DNA of 64,000 bases from Bagarius yarrelli (GCA_005784505.1 VCAZ01000032.1:759501-823500); one strand, 5' to 3'. Positions 1 to 11,739 are shown, counted from the first letter of the stretch. Numbers and translations: made by a program. The notes: a model not told the origin generated them from the letters alone.

Positions 1-232
1 TGATATTTAAAGATGTAATGTAATCAATGTTTTGGCAATTTAGCATTCAGAGCGAATTACATTTATCTATTTTTTTTTTAATCCAACTGAGCCGTTAAAG
101 GTTAAGAGTGTCAACAGTTTTCAGTCTGATCTTCTATTTAGCAGTCCAGGGTGTGGTGGGTAAAAAAAAGTCTCTGTGACGCTAATCAATGGGGTTTTTT
201 TTTAACCTGCAGCCTTCGAGTTTATATATAGT

Positions 233-376
233 TATATTTGGCAGATGCCCTTATTTTATCCAGAGTGACTTACATTTATGTCTCTTAAGCATGGGAGCAG
301 TTTGGTGGTGTTGGGAATCAAACTTCGATCTTCCAAGTAGCAGTCCAACAGCTTAACCACAGAGCCACCACTTTCC
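233..376 (-). mobile_element. V-SINE-like retroposon, reverse orientation
   Basis: Read on the minus strand, a tRNA-like head (complement of TTAACCACAGAGCCACCAC) leads to a tail matching the V-SINE 3' end (complement of GGCAGATGCCCTTAT and CCAGAGTGACTTACA). The block between head and tail is shortened, lacking the usual GGGCCC...AAGGCCCTTAAC segment, so this is an internally deleted copy. It has no coding capacity; such elements depend on a LINE reverse transcriptase for movement. Confidence 0.8.
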
Positions 377-1110
377 CATATTCTACAATAAAATAAAGTG
401 ATACTATACTGACTGTATATGTTGGTTGTAATTCTATATTTAAAGTCACACAGTAAAGCATGTTGGTGGTAGTGTCTTAGATATTTTTTCTTTCTGGTGT
501 ATATTTTACTCTCCAGTCGATTTTTATTTTTTTCATATCCACATCCTGAATAATTGATTAATTTCTTCTGGTTGTTTTAGTCTTGCTAATGCTAATGTAG
601 CCTTCCAAAACGTTATTTTGCGTTCATGTGACATTATAATTGCATTTGATATCCACACAATGAAGCATGATGGTGGTAGCACATCATTTCGTTTTCTTAT
701 AATTTCTTATAGTTGTGCCATATACTTTTTTTTAATTAAGGGTTTTTATTTTGCTTTTTTATAAAGCTTGGGATGGAAACTTTCAAAAAAAATGTAAATA
801 GATAGCAATTAGTAATAATTAAACATGCAGAATCCTTTTGCTAATCATTGTGGATGATATTGGTTTAAAAAAAGAAATAATAATCGGGCCAGGGGTTGAA
901 AAAAATCATCTGCAAAAGCGGTTGAAGGGAGGCAGCACCTTAGCTTTCACGCTTCAGTCAAACTTCCCCATTTATTCTGTGGACAAAAGCAGGGTTTATC
1001 TGGCCGGCTGTCACGTTCGCTTGCTTAGGCGTTCTGGAGTTTTTGTGTTTAAATTGCGTCTATTGAGGCACCTTGGAGGAAGGCTGAAAATAAAAAATGA
1101 GCTCTTTGCA
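377..1110. other. AT-rich intergenic sequence, nothing recognised
   Basis: Poly-T and poly-A runs with two similar phrases (GCATGTTGGTGGTAG near 459 and GCATGATGGTGGTAG near 664) about 205 bp apart, suggesting an old local duplication or two copies of an unknown repeat. No coding signal seen. Confidence 0.5.
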
Positions 1111-1520
1111 CGCCTGGCACTGGAATTTACAGCAGCTTTTTGCCCGAAAATCCACTCAATACCAATTCGTTCAGCTGTCAGCGGGCTCCGCTCTATCTCT
1201 CCTCGGGACGCCGTTCTGCGCCTTCCCGCGTTATTCTGTTTGTCTTACATGAGCAATTAGAGAATATGCAAGCGTTTAGACGTGTCCCCACCGTCAGTCC
1301 CTGACGGACCATGAAATGTTTAATTCATGATTTTCAACACCGCAATCAGCTCCGAAAGCCGTGTTATGGAAACGTGTTTATCCATAAACATGAGTGGCAG
1401 TGTTGCATATGCATGCAACAGCAATATTTCATGCAACCTGATGACGTGAAGTCAGGTTTTTGTCGCATCGGTCAAGCCAGATAGACACTTCCAGGGTCCC
1501 TGAAAGATAAACCGCAATGT
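1110..1520. promoter_or_regulatory. Candidate conserved non-coding element with POU-like palindrome
   Basis: This stretch has balanced composition, no simple repeat and several homeodomain/POU-like words, including the dyad GTTGCATATGCATGCAAC at 1402-1419 followed by ATTTCATGCAAC. A 140-codon open frame (838-1260) overlaps it but contains no domain I recognise and is probably chance. The regulatory call is an inference from texture only; conservation cannot be tested here. Confidence 0.3.
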
Positions 1521-2460
1521 CAGTTGTTGAATTCCATTAATCTGCTGTGGCGATCTTCAAAGCCTTTAACACGTCCTGGTTTTGGAAGATCATCAACGAC
1601 GCTGTTTCTACCACCAGATTTACGTCTATAATTAGCTGGACACCTCGATGAACTACATCAAGACTTGAAGGGTTTTTCTTTATGCTGTGTATATTTAGAA
1701 ATGATCACAGGCATTATAAAGAGCCTGATATTACAACAAAGGCCAGACATTTTCATTCTAAGCAAATTGCTTTTCTGTAATATGAAAAAATGTATGAAAA
1801 GGTCAGCCACTAAACACACCCAAGGTGCAAATTAGAGTCCTAAAAATAATTTTATGAAAGATGAAATCGAACAAAGGAAAGACAGTCTGGGTAAAGTTTC
1901 ACGCCATAAACTCCTTAATAACGTTTTTTTCCCTCTCTCTCTCTTCTGATAATTACAGAACTGAAAGGTTCTTCAATTAAGAACTGAAATCTTCCGGAAG
2001 CCGTCATATCTCCTACTGTTAAGCTCTTTATCGGCAACACAACTTCTTTTGAGTTCATTTTCATGTTGTTGTAAAAGAGGGGGAGCCAATATGTAAATGA
2101 TTTAAGCTTTATTTTTATTATCAAATTAATTTTTTTTAAAGTTTTATTACACAAGGTATCTTAGTTGACCAGGAAGATGCAATAAACCAGAAATCAAATT
2201 AAGGGAAAAGTCATGTCATAATTAATTAATATAACCGTATAATAAAACGAACAACACATAAAAAAAGCATATTTATTTCTTTAAACATTTAAAAAATTAA
2301 ATATAAAATAAAAATTAAACTGCCTGTTACATCAATGAAATAGTACATATTATTTAAAATGTAATAAAGAAATAATAAAGAAAATATCTTTATTAAAATG
2401 TCTATCGAATAACTATTTTTTGTTGTTAATTTGAATAGTATACATTTTAAAATAATTTTG
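1521..2460. other. AT-rich intergenic sequence, nothing recognised
   Basis: Very AT-rich from about 2090 onward with many short A and T runs. No motif, repeat family or open frame of interest was seen. Confidence 0.5.
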
Positions 2461-2469
2461 GGGGGGGGG

Positions 2470-2663
2470 GGGTGGTAGCTTAGTGATTAAGGTGTTGAGC
2501 TGCTAATTGGAAGATCGGGGTTTGATTCCCAGCACCACCAAATTGCTATTCCTGGGCCCCTAAGCAAGGCCCTTAACTCTCAATTGCTTAGTTGTATAAA
2601 AAAGAATAAATGTAAGTCACTCTGGATAAGAACGTCTTATGCTGCCAAATGTTGTAAATGCAA
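2470..2663 (+). mobile_element. V-SINE-like retroposon, nearly full length
   Basis: Nearly complete copy. The polymerase III A-box-like TAGCTTAGTGATTAAGG lies about 35 bp before the B-box-like GGGTTTGATTCCC, followed by CACCACCAAATTGC, the GGGCCCCTAAGCAAGG body and a CACTCTGGATAAG tail. A G-run (2459-2472) abuts the 5' end. It is followed within 10 bp by a second copy in the same orientation. Confidence 0.88.
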
Positions 2664-2670
2664 TAACAGT

Positions 2671-2850
2671 GCGTGGGAAGTGGTAGCTCAGTGTTAAGGT
2701 GTTGGAAGATCAGGATTCGATTCCCAGCCCTACCATGCTACCACTGTTGGGCCCCTGAGCAAGGCCCTTAACCCCCAATTGCTTAGATGTATAAAAGAGA
2801 TAAATGTAAATCACTCTGGATGAGGATGTCTACCAAATGTAAATGTAAAT
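2671..2850 (+). mobile_element. V-SINE-like retroposon, head-to-tail with previous copy
   Basis: GGTAGCTCAGTGTTAAGG and GATTCGATTCCC mark the tRNA-derived head. About 12 bp between the boxes is missing (GTGTTGGAAGATC joins directly). The tail ends in repeated GTAAAT units at about 2836-2850. Confidence 0.85.
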
Positions 2851-4335
2851 ATATTTTCTTTGCATAAGCTTCTAAAACATTTTTTTTTACATTTTTAGCA
2901 TGAGCATATTTTTTCTTTTTACATTTGTCGTATGTGCCATAAAACCGTGACTCCACGCAGCTTGACTGATTTGTATAATGGCCTCCGGACCGCCGCATTA
3001 ATTGCTATTTGACCGGCTCATCATTACGGAAAAGAGCATTAAAATTCTAACACTAACCTCAAAAAATGAACGGTGGGATATTAAAATCAGTCATCGGTAA
3101 CATTGCTGTCATTTGGCTGCCTTTCAGCAAAGCTACGGTCTGTGTGACCAAAGCGTGATAAAAAGCTGGCCACAGTGATTCGTTAAACAGACCTCGCATG
3201 AAGCACTGCATGCTAAATATATCAGCGATACACGAGCGGATCGTGTACAAACAGTCTCAGCGCCTCAGAAAGAGAAAGTCAATAAAATAGCTAAGTGTAG
3301 TGTAGATTAGCATTCCTGCTAACGGCCTGTCTTTTTCTTTGTTGCACGACTGACTGCTTGTCCTAGTCATCAAAGACTTTTTAATATTTGTCCTGACGCT
3401 TTTTAAAATCGACGTACCTTTGTCTTTGAGAGATATTGCAGAGTTTGAAGTAAATTTAAACTGAATCGCGAGGAAGGGCAATAAAAAAATCGCACTCTGG
3501 GACTTCTTTTGTCCCAAGAATTTCTCTCTATGGATTTAGAGCAGCATTAGCAGGATTATGCTCCAGATGGAGCACTAATTTCTCTCAGGCATTTAATGCT
3601 AATGATCTGATTTCCAAGAAGATATTTTTATCCGTATCCTTGCCAAGATATGACAAAAGAAACTGAGGTAACTTGCATAACCGTTAAAGAGACAGACGCG
3701 GAAGAAGGGATGAACCCGATGTTTGGGTTTAACCTTATTCAATATGCAGCTTTAGCATTAACATTTCTTGACCAACAGCAACGGAGATTTAATAACAAAA
3801 ATAACAAGACTGTATCCTGCTGTTTTTCTTTCTTCACCCCAGAATGAGCTGGTTGTCGAAAAATGATATACATCCATGGCTTATCTTAGCGTTTGCAAAT
3901 TATATTTGGGAATACACGCGTCCCCGGTGGTGGATTCATCCTGATGTTTTTACCGAAGGAATCATCTAACATTTATCAGAGCCCCAAAGCAAAGGGGATT
4001 CGACTGAGGTGTCTTAAAAATGTGAATAAGGATTTACTGTGGTGCGAAGAGACGCCATGACATGCTAACCTGCAGCATATCTTCCCCACTGTGAGTCAAC
4101 TAGCCTTCGGAGAAAAGGTGTTTGATTGAGGTGGTGAGGTGTCGTAGATGTCATAAGTCACCTTGTATGTGTTTCATCAATGGCTTTAGTGTAACATTGT
4201 TACAGAAAGACAAGAAAATAAGTAGCCAGAGTCTCTGGTACCGATAATATTTCTGTTCAAGCTGTTTGGTTTTATTGCTAGTAGTCAACTAGTTGACGAA
4301 AGCTAAAGGCGTCTCCTAATAATATTTAGCTATAG
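2851..4335. other. Unique intergenic sequence, nothing recognised
   Basis: About 1.5 kb with no identifiable repeat and only short chance frames on both strands (at most 86 codons). No splice-flanked exon stands out. Confidence 0.5.
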
Positions 4336-4339
4336 GTGT

Positions 4340-4775
4340 TTTTTGAACATTCACATTTCTGGAAAAATGTTCCACTAAATTGTGTCACATGACTTTGGGG
4401 ATTTGATCATTTAGTTAAAATAGTATTACTAAGTTCAGGTGTTAATGTTGAGATTTTGGAGGTCTGGGGTTCAGTCAGTTCATCTCAAAGGTGTTCAGTT
4501 TAAAGGGAGGGTTGAGTCAGAATCAGTACTCTGGACAGGACATGAAAGTTCTTCCACTCCAAAACAACCAGAACACAGCATGTCTTTATGGAAATCAGGG
4601 ACATTGTCATGCTGGAACAGTTTTGAACCTCTCAGTTCTTGGAAAAATTTTAACGCTACAACAAAGACGTTCTAGACGACTTTGTGACTCAGACTTTGTG
4701 GGGCACAAACTTATATCGATGTTCTGGTGAGGTCTCCACAAACTTTCAGTTATGTAGTGTATCTCCACTTGTCTA
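4340..4775 (+). mobile_element. Tc1-like MITE, degraded copy
   Basis: Colinear with a second copy at 27.29-27.74 kb. Shared landmarks in order are CATTTCTGGAAAAATGTTCC, a GTCACATGACT segment, GAGGTCTGGGGTTCAGT, GGTTGAGTCAGAATCAG and the end CCACAAACTTTCAG...TAGTGTAT. That end resembles the common fish Tc1-type terminal repeat whose strand complement reads ACACTATA...AAAAGT. The 5' inverted repeat is not clear. No coding capacity. Confidence 0.6.
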
Positions 4776-5276
4776 TGTTTGTAACAGGAACCACTACCTA
4801 CCTCTGAACTCCACATGTAAATATCCCAGCAGAGCTAAGTTGGGGATAAGTGGCAAAAGAATGTGTGCCTTTAGGAGACAAATCCACACCATATGTGTTT
4901 ACGTTTAGGAGAGCGGTCGCTCCAGAAGGCAATAATCAACCAGAAGGTTGGACTTTACCGTATGGCAGCTGATGAAAAAATGCCTGTAGCCGATGATCAA
5001 AGTGTCTTCCTTCAGCAAGACTGGGCAGAGGAATCGAATACACCCTGTATATGATATATGAGTCTGCAGGTAGGTTTGGTTCCGAAATCTAATTTACCGT
5101 GTATATGTATTTTAACAAACATGACTGGATCCTGTTGTCCAGCAAAGAAAGACTGAGAAACAGAGGACTGAAAGAGAATTGGTGCAGTAGCGTCAACTTT
5201 CACCACAAAAATCTTACCATTTCATCAAATTATAAAACTCAAACCACCAGTCTGACAAGCGTCGATATTATAATGT
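4776..5276. other. Unique intergenic sequence, nothing recognised
   Basis: Short stretch with chance frames only (at most 74 codons). Confidence 0.45.
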
Positions 5277-5350
5277 GTGGGAATTGGTAGCTCATTGGTT
5301 AAGGTGTTGATCAGCTGATCTGAAGATCGTCCTTAACGTTCAACTGCAAA
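5277..5350 (+). mobile_element. V-SINE-like 5' fragment
   Basis: Only the head survives: GGTAGCTCATTGGTTAAGG and GTGTTGATCAGC, with a hybrid join to a fragment of the body (CCTTAACGTTCAACTG). The body and tail are lost. Confidence 0.65.
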
Positions 5351-5469
5351 TAATACGTTTTAACCACCAAATTTTACAAATATTACCAATTTCCAACACT
5401 ATGATCACATTTGCGTTGCAATTGATATAAACTACATACACTCACGCCACCAATCTGTAAATTTACAAG

Positions 5470-5632
5470 AAAAATTGCACCTAAAAGTCGTTTCCGTTAG
5501 CTTTGCTTGGTTTTCCACTGACGCAAACTAGTTTTAAACGGCTCGCGGACGTATGCACAACTTAGCCGGCATTCGATTCTTGACAAATTTAAATTAAGGT
5601 GGAAATGTGTGTGCCGAGGTTCCACTGTATAT
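5470..5632. repeat. Unclassified DNA-transposon-like end
   Basis: Ends with GTGCCGAGGTTCCACTGTAT, which resembles terminal repeats of a fish family beginning CAGTGGAACCTCGG. Upstream text contains 'GGCTCGCGGACGTATGC', comparable to a phrase near 29.20 kb. No opposite end is clear, so this is a partial copy. Confidence 0.4.
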
Positions 5633-5747
5633 GGTTACGTTAACCACCTACTTACAATGGAGAATTTGACAGACACACCCAAAGTAAATTGAATGCTGCT
5701 CCTAAAACATTTGAAGTATATGCATGTGTTTGGTCTCTTTTAAAATT

Positions 5748-5926
5748 TGTCCTGGAGGGTCGGTGTCCTGCAGAGTTTAGCTTCAACTTGCCTTAACTTA
5801 CCTACCTGTAAGTTTCAACTATACTTAGCAAGATCTTGATTAGTTGCTTTATGTGTGTTTGATTAGGTTTAGGGCTAAACTCTGCAGGACACCCTGACCC
5901 TCCAGGACCGAGTTTGGACATCCTTG
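5748..5926. mobile_element. hAT-type MITE, degraded termini
   Basis: Long imperfect inverted repeats: CCTGGAGGGTCGGTGTCCTG and GCAGAGTTTAGC on the left mirror GCTAAACTCTGCAGGAC and CCTCCAGGACCGAGTTTGG on the right. Same family as the better copy at 22.84-23.02 kb. The left outer terminus has decayed. Confidence 0.75.
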
Positions 5927-5929
5927 TCC

Positions 5930-6415
5930 TAAAGAGTCAGAATCCTTGTAAGACTTACTAATGTTAAGTAAAAGATCTTAAAACAGACTAAAAAAGAAGG
6001 CTAAATCTGAAAGATTTCAGCTGGATAATAGAATTATTTGATACCTTGCTAAGCAACAGTTAAAATCTAATAGCAATATATTAATAAATACACTTTTTTA
6101 GATCATTTATTTCATTTTGTCTTTTAAAAACAGGGATTTTGGAGATCATAAATAACCCTTTGTAACAAGTAAACAAATATTCTGCATTATTTGAATGCGT
6201 GCATTATAATAATCTGTCTTTGCTCTAATAAATGAGTGCTTTTATATTAAAATTAAAAGCTTTCAAATGGCAAAATTTTTTTAGGCGTCCTTTTAAAGGG
6301 ACTTTATATACGTTTTATCACGTTTATTGCGAGACATAAAATCATGGAGTTGTATTTTACATCTTTTTATTTGTGTCCAAATAAAAAAGTTCAAGATCAA
6401 TCTATTGGAAAAGTG
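5930..6415. other. AT-rich intergenic sequence
   Basis: No recognisable element; one chance frame (6344 onward) runs into the poly-G tract. Confidence 0.45.
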
Positions 6416-6452
6416 ATGATGATGATGATGATGATGAGTTTTGTGTTTTTTT

Positions 6453-6494
<42 letters not shown>

Positions 6495-6530
6495 GGGGGG
6501 GGGGGGGGGGGGGGGGTGGGGGGGGGGGAA
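6416..6530. repeat. GAT trinucleotide run followed by long poly-G tract
   Basis: A short (GAT/ATG)n run at 6416-6437 precedes a T9 run and about 75 nearly uninterrupted G at 6456-6530, broken only by single A and T. The tract generates poly-Gly and poly-Pro frames on the two strands, which are not genes. It has strong G-quadruplex potential, or may partly be an assembly artefact. Confidence 0.95.
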
Positions 6531-6639
6531 TCCTATACGCCATAAAATAAGCAGCACGCTAATAAGCAAGGTCTCCCACTGCACATGCATGCTTTGTTCA
6601 CGGGCATTATTTATTTATCGTTTTTAATTCCTCTCTAGT

Positions 6640-7300
6640 GTATTGACTCCATCTTAACCACCCGTGCTGTTCGGCGCAGTATGTACAGCAGGAAGCCAGA
6701 CTGCATGCTTTGCCTGAGCAGATGTGGGGATTAGCGTTATTTAAAACCCACGGCTCACTGTGGAGAATTGGCCTGATGTTGGAACGTTTGCCTTTTGGTC
6801 CGATGACTATCTCAGTTGGAACGTATACACAGCTCCTATAAACATCAAGAACCTTACGTTATCTTCCATATGCAACCAATGGACTGCTGCTAGCATAATT
6901 CCCCCTAAAGCTGTCGTAAATGTTTACATCAAGCGTGTCGCCATGGAGAAAAGTTTCAAACCTTTTTTTCTCTGCATACAGACCTCTACATCCCATCCCT
7001 TTCACGTTTCCACCCCATACAGCGTGAATCATGCTTCATTTAATGCGAGAGGAAGCTCACACGGCTCAGAGACGCCGCCGTTACTTCCGGCTCGCTGCAG
7101 TCCACCTGCCCCATAATTAATAACGCGCTGCCATTTAGTGCAGCTTTCCATCTTCTGCTTTGATTTGGCCGTCAGAAGCTATTAAAAGTCCTGGTGGGAG
7201 GCCATGCCACCATCCCATCATCTCGAGCACGTCGCCAGATTGAAAAGCGAATGGAAGCAGACTTTATCTGACAGGCTGATAAGTGAAACTGGATTATTAT
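6640..7300. promoter_or_regulatory. Unique balanced block, candidate conserved non-coding DNA
   Basis: Contains homeodomain-like CATAATTAATAACG near 7111 and words such as CCATTTAGTGCAGC and GCCGTCAGAAGC; no simple repeats. A 118-codon frame (6760-7116) has no recognisable domain. Regulatory nature is inferred from composition only. Confidence 0.28.
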
Positions 7301-7529
7301 ATTTTGGAGTAGAGATTATGGTCTGGATTTATTAGCTTAATTTAATTCATTGATCTTGATCTTAATGGAATTAGAGTTTGTAACGATTCTGCCATTTTTG
7401 CATTTTTTTTTTAATATATTGCCCCAAAAATCTGGAACCTTCCATTATTTGGGTTTAGATTACCGGTGAATAATTCACATTTTTTGGACAGTATGCGCAG
7501 AGACATCTTTAAATGTTAGCTTTTAATTA

Positions 7530-7836
7530 ATATGTTTTGTGCTTTGGTTATTATTTATTTTATTTTTTATCTTTTTCTTCTCTTATTATTATTATTATTA
7601 CTGTGTTTGTGCAGCCTCGCTATTATTTTTCTCTCTGTCTTTAAAACTCCCTTTCTCTCTCTATTAGTTTTTCTCTCTCTGTCCCTTTTTGTGTCTTGCT
7701 GTCTCTGTCTGTCTCCCTCTATCCATCTCCCTCCCTTCCCCCCTCTCTATTTGTGTCTCTCTTTCTCGCTCTCTCCATCTCTGTCTATTTGTGTTTCTCT
7801 GTGTATCTCTCTATCTCCCCCACTCTCTCTGTCTCC

Positions 7837-7885
<49 letters not shown>

Positions 7886-7890
7886 TTTTC
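7530..7890. repeat. Pyrimidine-rich tract ending in (CT)n
   Basis: About 350 bp nearly all C and T on the plus strand, ending in a (CT) run of about 45 bp (7837-7881). Leu/Ser-rich frames of up to 145 codons arise from it and should not be annotated as proteins. Followed at 7970-8005 by GT and GA microsatellites. Confidence 0.9.
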
Positions 7891-8009
7891 CTCCTGGGCA
7901 GTGAATTATGTTTTGTTGGGCATTTTGATGTGTTTATTTACCTGGTTAGCCCCAGCGATCCCACAGTGAGAGTGTGTGTGTGTGTGTGAGAAAGAGAGAG
8001 AGTGAGAGA

Positions 8010-8520
8010 GAAAAAAAAAATATGAGGAAAACTGCAGTGTTGAAGGTGAAACCAGCTTAGAAAAACTAACCAAAAAATGAATTGACAAAGATGATGGTAA
8101 AATATTGTTGTGGTATTTCCCACCCGCTGAACCGACGGTATTCTAATTATCCTCCATTAAATGTTTTCCGAGTAACTACGCCATGATATTTCGATCTTAT
8201 TCTGATTCCCATGAGAGACAAACAGAAGACTCGGCTTCTATCTGGGCTGGATGAAACGCAGCGATTGGAAGATGCGGCGCTTAAAGTCATGGTGTGTACT
8301 GATGCATAAATCAGATAAAACGTCTTTCAAAAGGCTGAAAAAGGTTTGGACGCAAAAATACGGTCTGTTTTTTATTTGTGTCACTCATTCGACATGGATC
8401 TGCTTTCCATTGACTCTGGAGACAAAGTCTGGATATTAAAGTCTGAGCGTGTGTATAGAAATATAGAAAATATTCTCTTATAGATCGATATTTTAGCTGT
8501 GATTTAAGGCTGGATATGGA
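8010..8520. other. Unique intergenic sequence, nothing recognised
   Basis: No element or exon recognised. Confidence 0.45.
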
Positions 8521-8530
8521 AATAATAGAA

Positions 8531-9057
8531 AAGTGGTAGGTCAGTGGTTAAGGTGTTTAATTCCCAGCATCACCAAGCTGTCACTGCTGGGCCCCTGAGC
8601 AAGGCCCTTAACTCATAACTGCTTAGTTAGATAAAAAAGGAGATAAATAATATTTAAAACATCTTCCATCCATCCATCCATTTTCTATACCTGCTTATTC
8701 CCTGATTCGGGGTCACAGGGATCTGCTGGAGTTTATCCCAGCCGCCTCTGAAAGGGTGAAAGGCAGGAGGAGGACACCCTGGACAGATCACCAGTCCATC
8801 ACACACACTTACACTCACTCCTATGGGCAGTTCAGAATCACCAATCAATCTAACATACATGTTTTTGGACTGTGGGAGGAAACCAGAGAACCCGGAGTAA
8901 AACCCACACAAGCACAGGGAGAACATGCAAACTCCACACAGAAAGACCCCTGCAGGGAAATTGAACCCGGGCCTTCTTGCTGTTAGGCAACCGTGCTAAC
9001 CACTAAGCCACCATGCTGCCAAGAACATCTGCCAAATATCCAGAAATGTAACTGTAA
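8531..9057 (+). mobile_element. V-SINE-like retroposon split by a nested insertion
   Basis: The 5' part (8531-8664) carries the head GTGGTAGGTCAGTGGTTAAGG and the body GGGCCCCTGAGCAAGGC. The tail resumes at about 9031 (GCCAAATATCC...TGTAA). Between the two halves sits the dispersed repeat described next. The B-box region is damaged (only TTTAATTCCCAGC remains). Confidence 0.82.
8665..9021 (+). mobile_element. Dispersed fish repeat 'A' nested in a SINE
   Basis: Recognised by CCATCCATCCATTTTCTATA, CGGGGTCACAGGG, TGGACTGTGGGAGGAAACC, GAACATGCAAACTCCACAC and the end GTGCTAACCACTAAGCCACC. This motif string is abundant in teleost genomes; I cannot assign its class with certainty. It is flanked by AAAACATCT (8656-8664) and AGAACATCT (9022-9030), an 8-of-9 match that fits a target duplication. 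Confidence 0.8.
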
Positions 9058-9974
9058 TGGCTTAACCTCGCTTCTGCTTTTCGTTGTCCACAAGGGAGGA
9101 ATGAGACACGCCAAACAAGTCCAGTAATCTACACGGTCACGCCGTGATGACCCTGACCTTATTCGGAGATCGCCGTCATGGTTTGCCTCGCTGTCTATTT
9201 AAATGATATTGATTAGATTAGCTGCTTTTACTTATACACACACACACCCACACACACACTCTCTCTCGTTCTCTCTTTTTCCCCTGACCCCATTAGCAGG
9301 TCATGGGGGCACGCTGTAGAGAGGCAGACCTTTCCGCGTTATCTGCTACTGACCTCTCACAGTGAAAACATTCCTATCAAGGCTCTTCCTCTTTGGATAA
9401 CCCCTGAAATCTCGGGTTAGGAAGTTCCTCCTGTGGTTTATTCGTCCCTCATGCAGGTCTGATCTCCTAACAGATCATCAACGTTTTAAATTTAGCTTAG
9501 TACCAAATCTTAACAGTCAGGAAGTAGCGATGTTCAGCACTTATTTGCGTTTGGAGGCTATTTTTGCTACAATTTTGGCCTCGATGCTTCATTCACAGGC
9601 TGTGGTATTGACATTTTAATAAAAATAACCACCGGATCAGTGGCGACAGGGGCGTGACTGAAAGATCGCACAGCAGATCGCATCAAAGCCAGGCGGCTTC
9701 ATAAATAATAACGGTCAAACTTTTACCGCTTTACGCGATAAGCCCACTGCTCTTGTTTAGACAGCGTGTCCTTAGATAGACTCCAGTCTGCTTTCTCTAT
9801 CGCTGGCAAACAAGTTCTTTCCTAAGATAAGATTAAATAGTAAAGAAAGAAAACAAGAACAAGACGTGACCTTCTGTTACGCTCAGGAAATATTAGCATT
9901 AAGAATATACATGCATATCATTTATATAATCTTTAAAAACTGTTAAATGGATTTTATAAATTGAATTTATTTTA
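9058..9974. other. Unique intergenic sequence with a short AC repeat
   Basis: An (AC)n run lies at 9233-9260, with TC-rich sequence after it. No other element or exon recognised. Confidence 0.5.
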
Positions 9975-10279
9975 TTCATTCATCTTCTATACTCGCTTAT
10001 TTCCTAATTCGGGGTCACAGGGGTCTGCTGGCGTCTATCCCAGCCGTCTCTGAAAGGGCAAAAGCTAGGAGGGGGCTGGCTCCACAGTCACTCCTATGGG
10101 CAATTTAGAATCACCAATTAATTTAACATACATGTTTTTGGACTGTGGGAGGAAACCAGAGAACCCGGAGTAAAACCCACACAAGCACAGGAAGAAACTC
10201 CATACACTGCCCGGGAATCAAACCCAGGACCTTCTTGCTATGAGGCAACAGTGCTAACCACTTAACCACCATGCTGCCC
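9975..10279 (+). mobile_element. Dispersed fish repeat 'A', second copy
   Basis: Starts CATTCATCTTCTATACTCGC and ends GTGCTAACCACTTAACCACC. Internal markers are CGGGGTCACAGGGGTCTGC and GGACTGTGGGAGGAAACC. Compared with the 8.67 kb copy it has lost roughly 40 bp between the AGGAGG and CACTCCTATGGGC segments. Confidence 0.8.
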
Positions 10280-10975
10280 TGTTTTGTTATTTTTTTTATT
10301 ATTTTGTTTTAATTTCTTACCAAAATGTCTTGTTAACATTTTATATATATTTTTTTTAATATATTATTTTATTTTATTTTATTTTTGAAAATTCTTCAAT
10401 CAGTTTTAGGTTCTTTAACTTAAAAAAGGCTCATGTGACATGTTTTTTGTGATCATGTAATATAAAACAATAATCCTAGACCAGTTGATGTGATGTTAAA
10501 TATTTTCAATAAGCAGATTCTCAAAATGGAGGAAAAAATAAGCTCCTGTTTTAACTATATATATGTTATTTGTTGTTTCCTGCAACCAACCAGGGAAGTT
10601 TTATTTTTTTTTTTGTTGTGTTCATACTTCGTTAATTTATTCATCTTTCCTCTCATGAATATCAAGCGGGTGACTCATTGTATCGGTACCGTAACCTTCC
10701 TCGAAGCGGGAACGTGACATGACCTCCTCATGAAATTACGATCAGTTAGAACCTGTCAGAGCGAACGCATCACACCGACTTCAGAGCCGCGCGACGTTAA
10801 AATGTCGCTCAAGTTTTATTTGCATAAATCAACAAATTGATTAGCGGCGATTTGGAAGGAAGATTCTTTTTTCCTGTTTTACTTTTAGCACATGATGCAC
10901 AGAAGAAATTTGTTGTGTTAACAGCTGAACGCTGATCTGATGTTCGTACCTGATATGAATGTATTAGTTCAAAAT
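10280..10975. other. AT-rich intergenic sequence
   Basis: T-rich from 10286 to 10390. No recognised element; one chance frame of 75 codons. Confidence 0.45.
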
Positions 10976-10977
10976 GG

Positions 10978-11058
10978 CAGATTGGTGATCCTGGGAATTG
11001 AACTCATGACCTTCTCATTAGCAGTCCAACACCGTAATTACTTAGCTATTACCTACCC
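10978..11058 (-). mobile_element. V-SINE-like head fragment, reverse orientation
   Basis: Complement carries the B-box-like region (CTGGGAATTGAACTCATGACC) and the upstream CAGTCCAACACCGTAATTAC. Tail and body are absent. Confidence 0.6.
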
Positions 11059-11299
11059 CTATTAATCTATCATCGCACACCGGTCTGTTTTTGTAGGAAT
11101 GTTTACAAATAGCCCCTGAATGTGACTCTGAACAAAATGATCATTTGATTGGATGCTTTACATGTCAATCAATCTCCCTTTCATCCAATCAAATCTGCTG
11201 TGAAATCCAGACCTTCTGCCATCAGTCTTTCACTCATTTAAATTATTTCATTGTCCTGGTAACAAGTTGGACAGCAACGATGTAAAAATCTGTCTTAAC

Positions 11300-11321
11300 T
11301 CAACATAAAAAGTGGACAGCA

Positions 11322-11354
<33 letters not shown>

Positions 11355-11640
11355 CATGTCTGGAAACCCAGCGCCCAGCTTCCTGCCTGTCAACTTCCCC
11401 CGTGCCTAAAGAGACGCTTTGAACTGTCATGTAGTCGTTTCATCTCTCAGATCGTATGTCTGGCGCTTCCCCCACTCGGCCCAGGTGAGATGACCTCTGA
11501 CCTCTGCTTCTTTACACGCCGCGTTATTTAAGCAGACATGTGAGTTGTGCAGCAGGTGCTGTTGCCTTTGTTGAGTGACCTTTGACCTTGCTGCCATGAA
11601 TAATAACACACACAAACACACACACACACACAAACTTATA
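11300..11640. repeat. Two (AC)n microsatellites
   Basis: Clean AC runs at 11322-11350 and about 11608-11632, separated by about 260 bp of unique sequence. Confidence 0.9.
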
Positions 11641-11739
11641 CTTTTATACCAACCCTATAAATTTTACACATACACACAATTCCACAACAAATAAATAATC
11701 TAATTAATTTATCTCGACCAAAGTCTGTAATTGATTAAT

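Noticed and set aside
838..1260. 140-codon frame as a gene
   Set aside because: No recognisable domain, no splice or promoter context; starts in AT-rich intergenic DNA.
2470..2520. Functional tRNA gene in SINE heads
   Set aside because: A and B boxes are present but the cloverleaf cannot be completed and the sequence continues into a SINE body.
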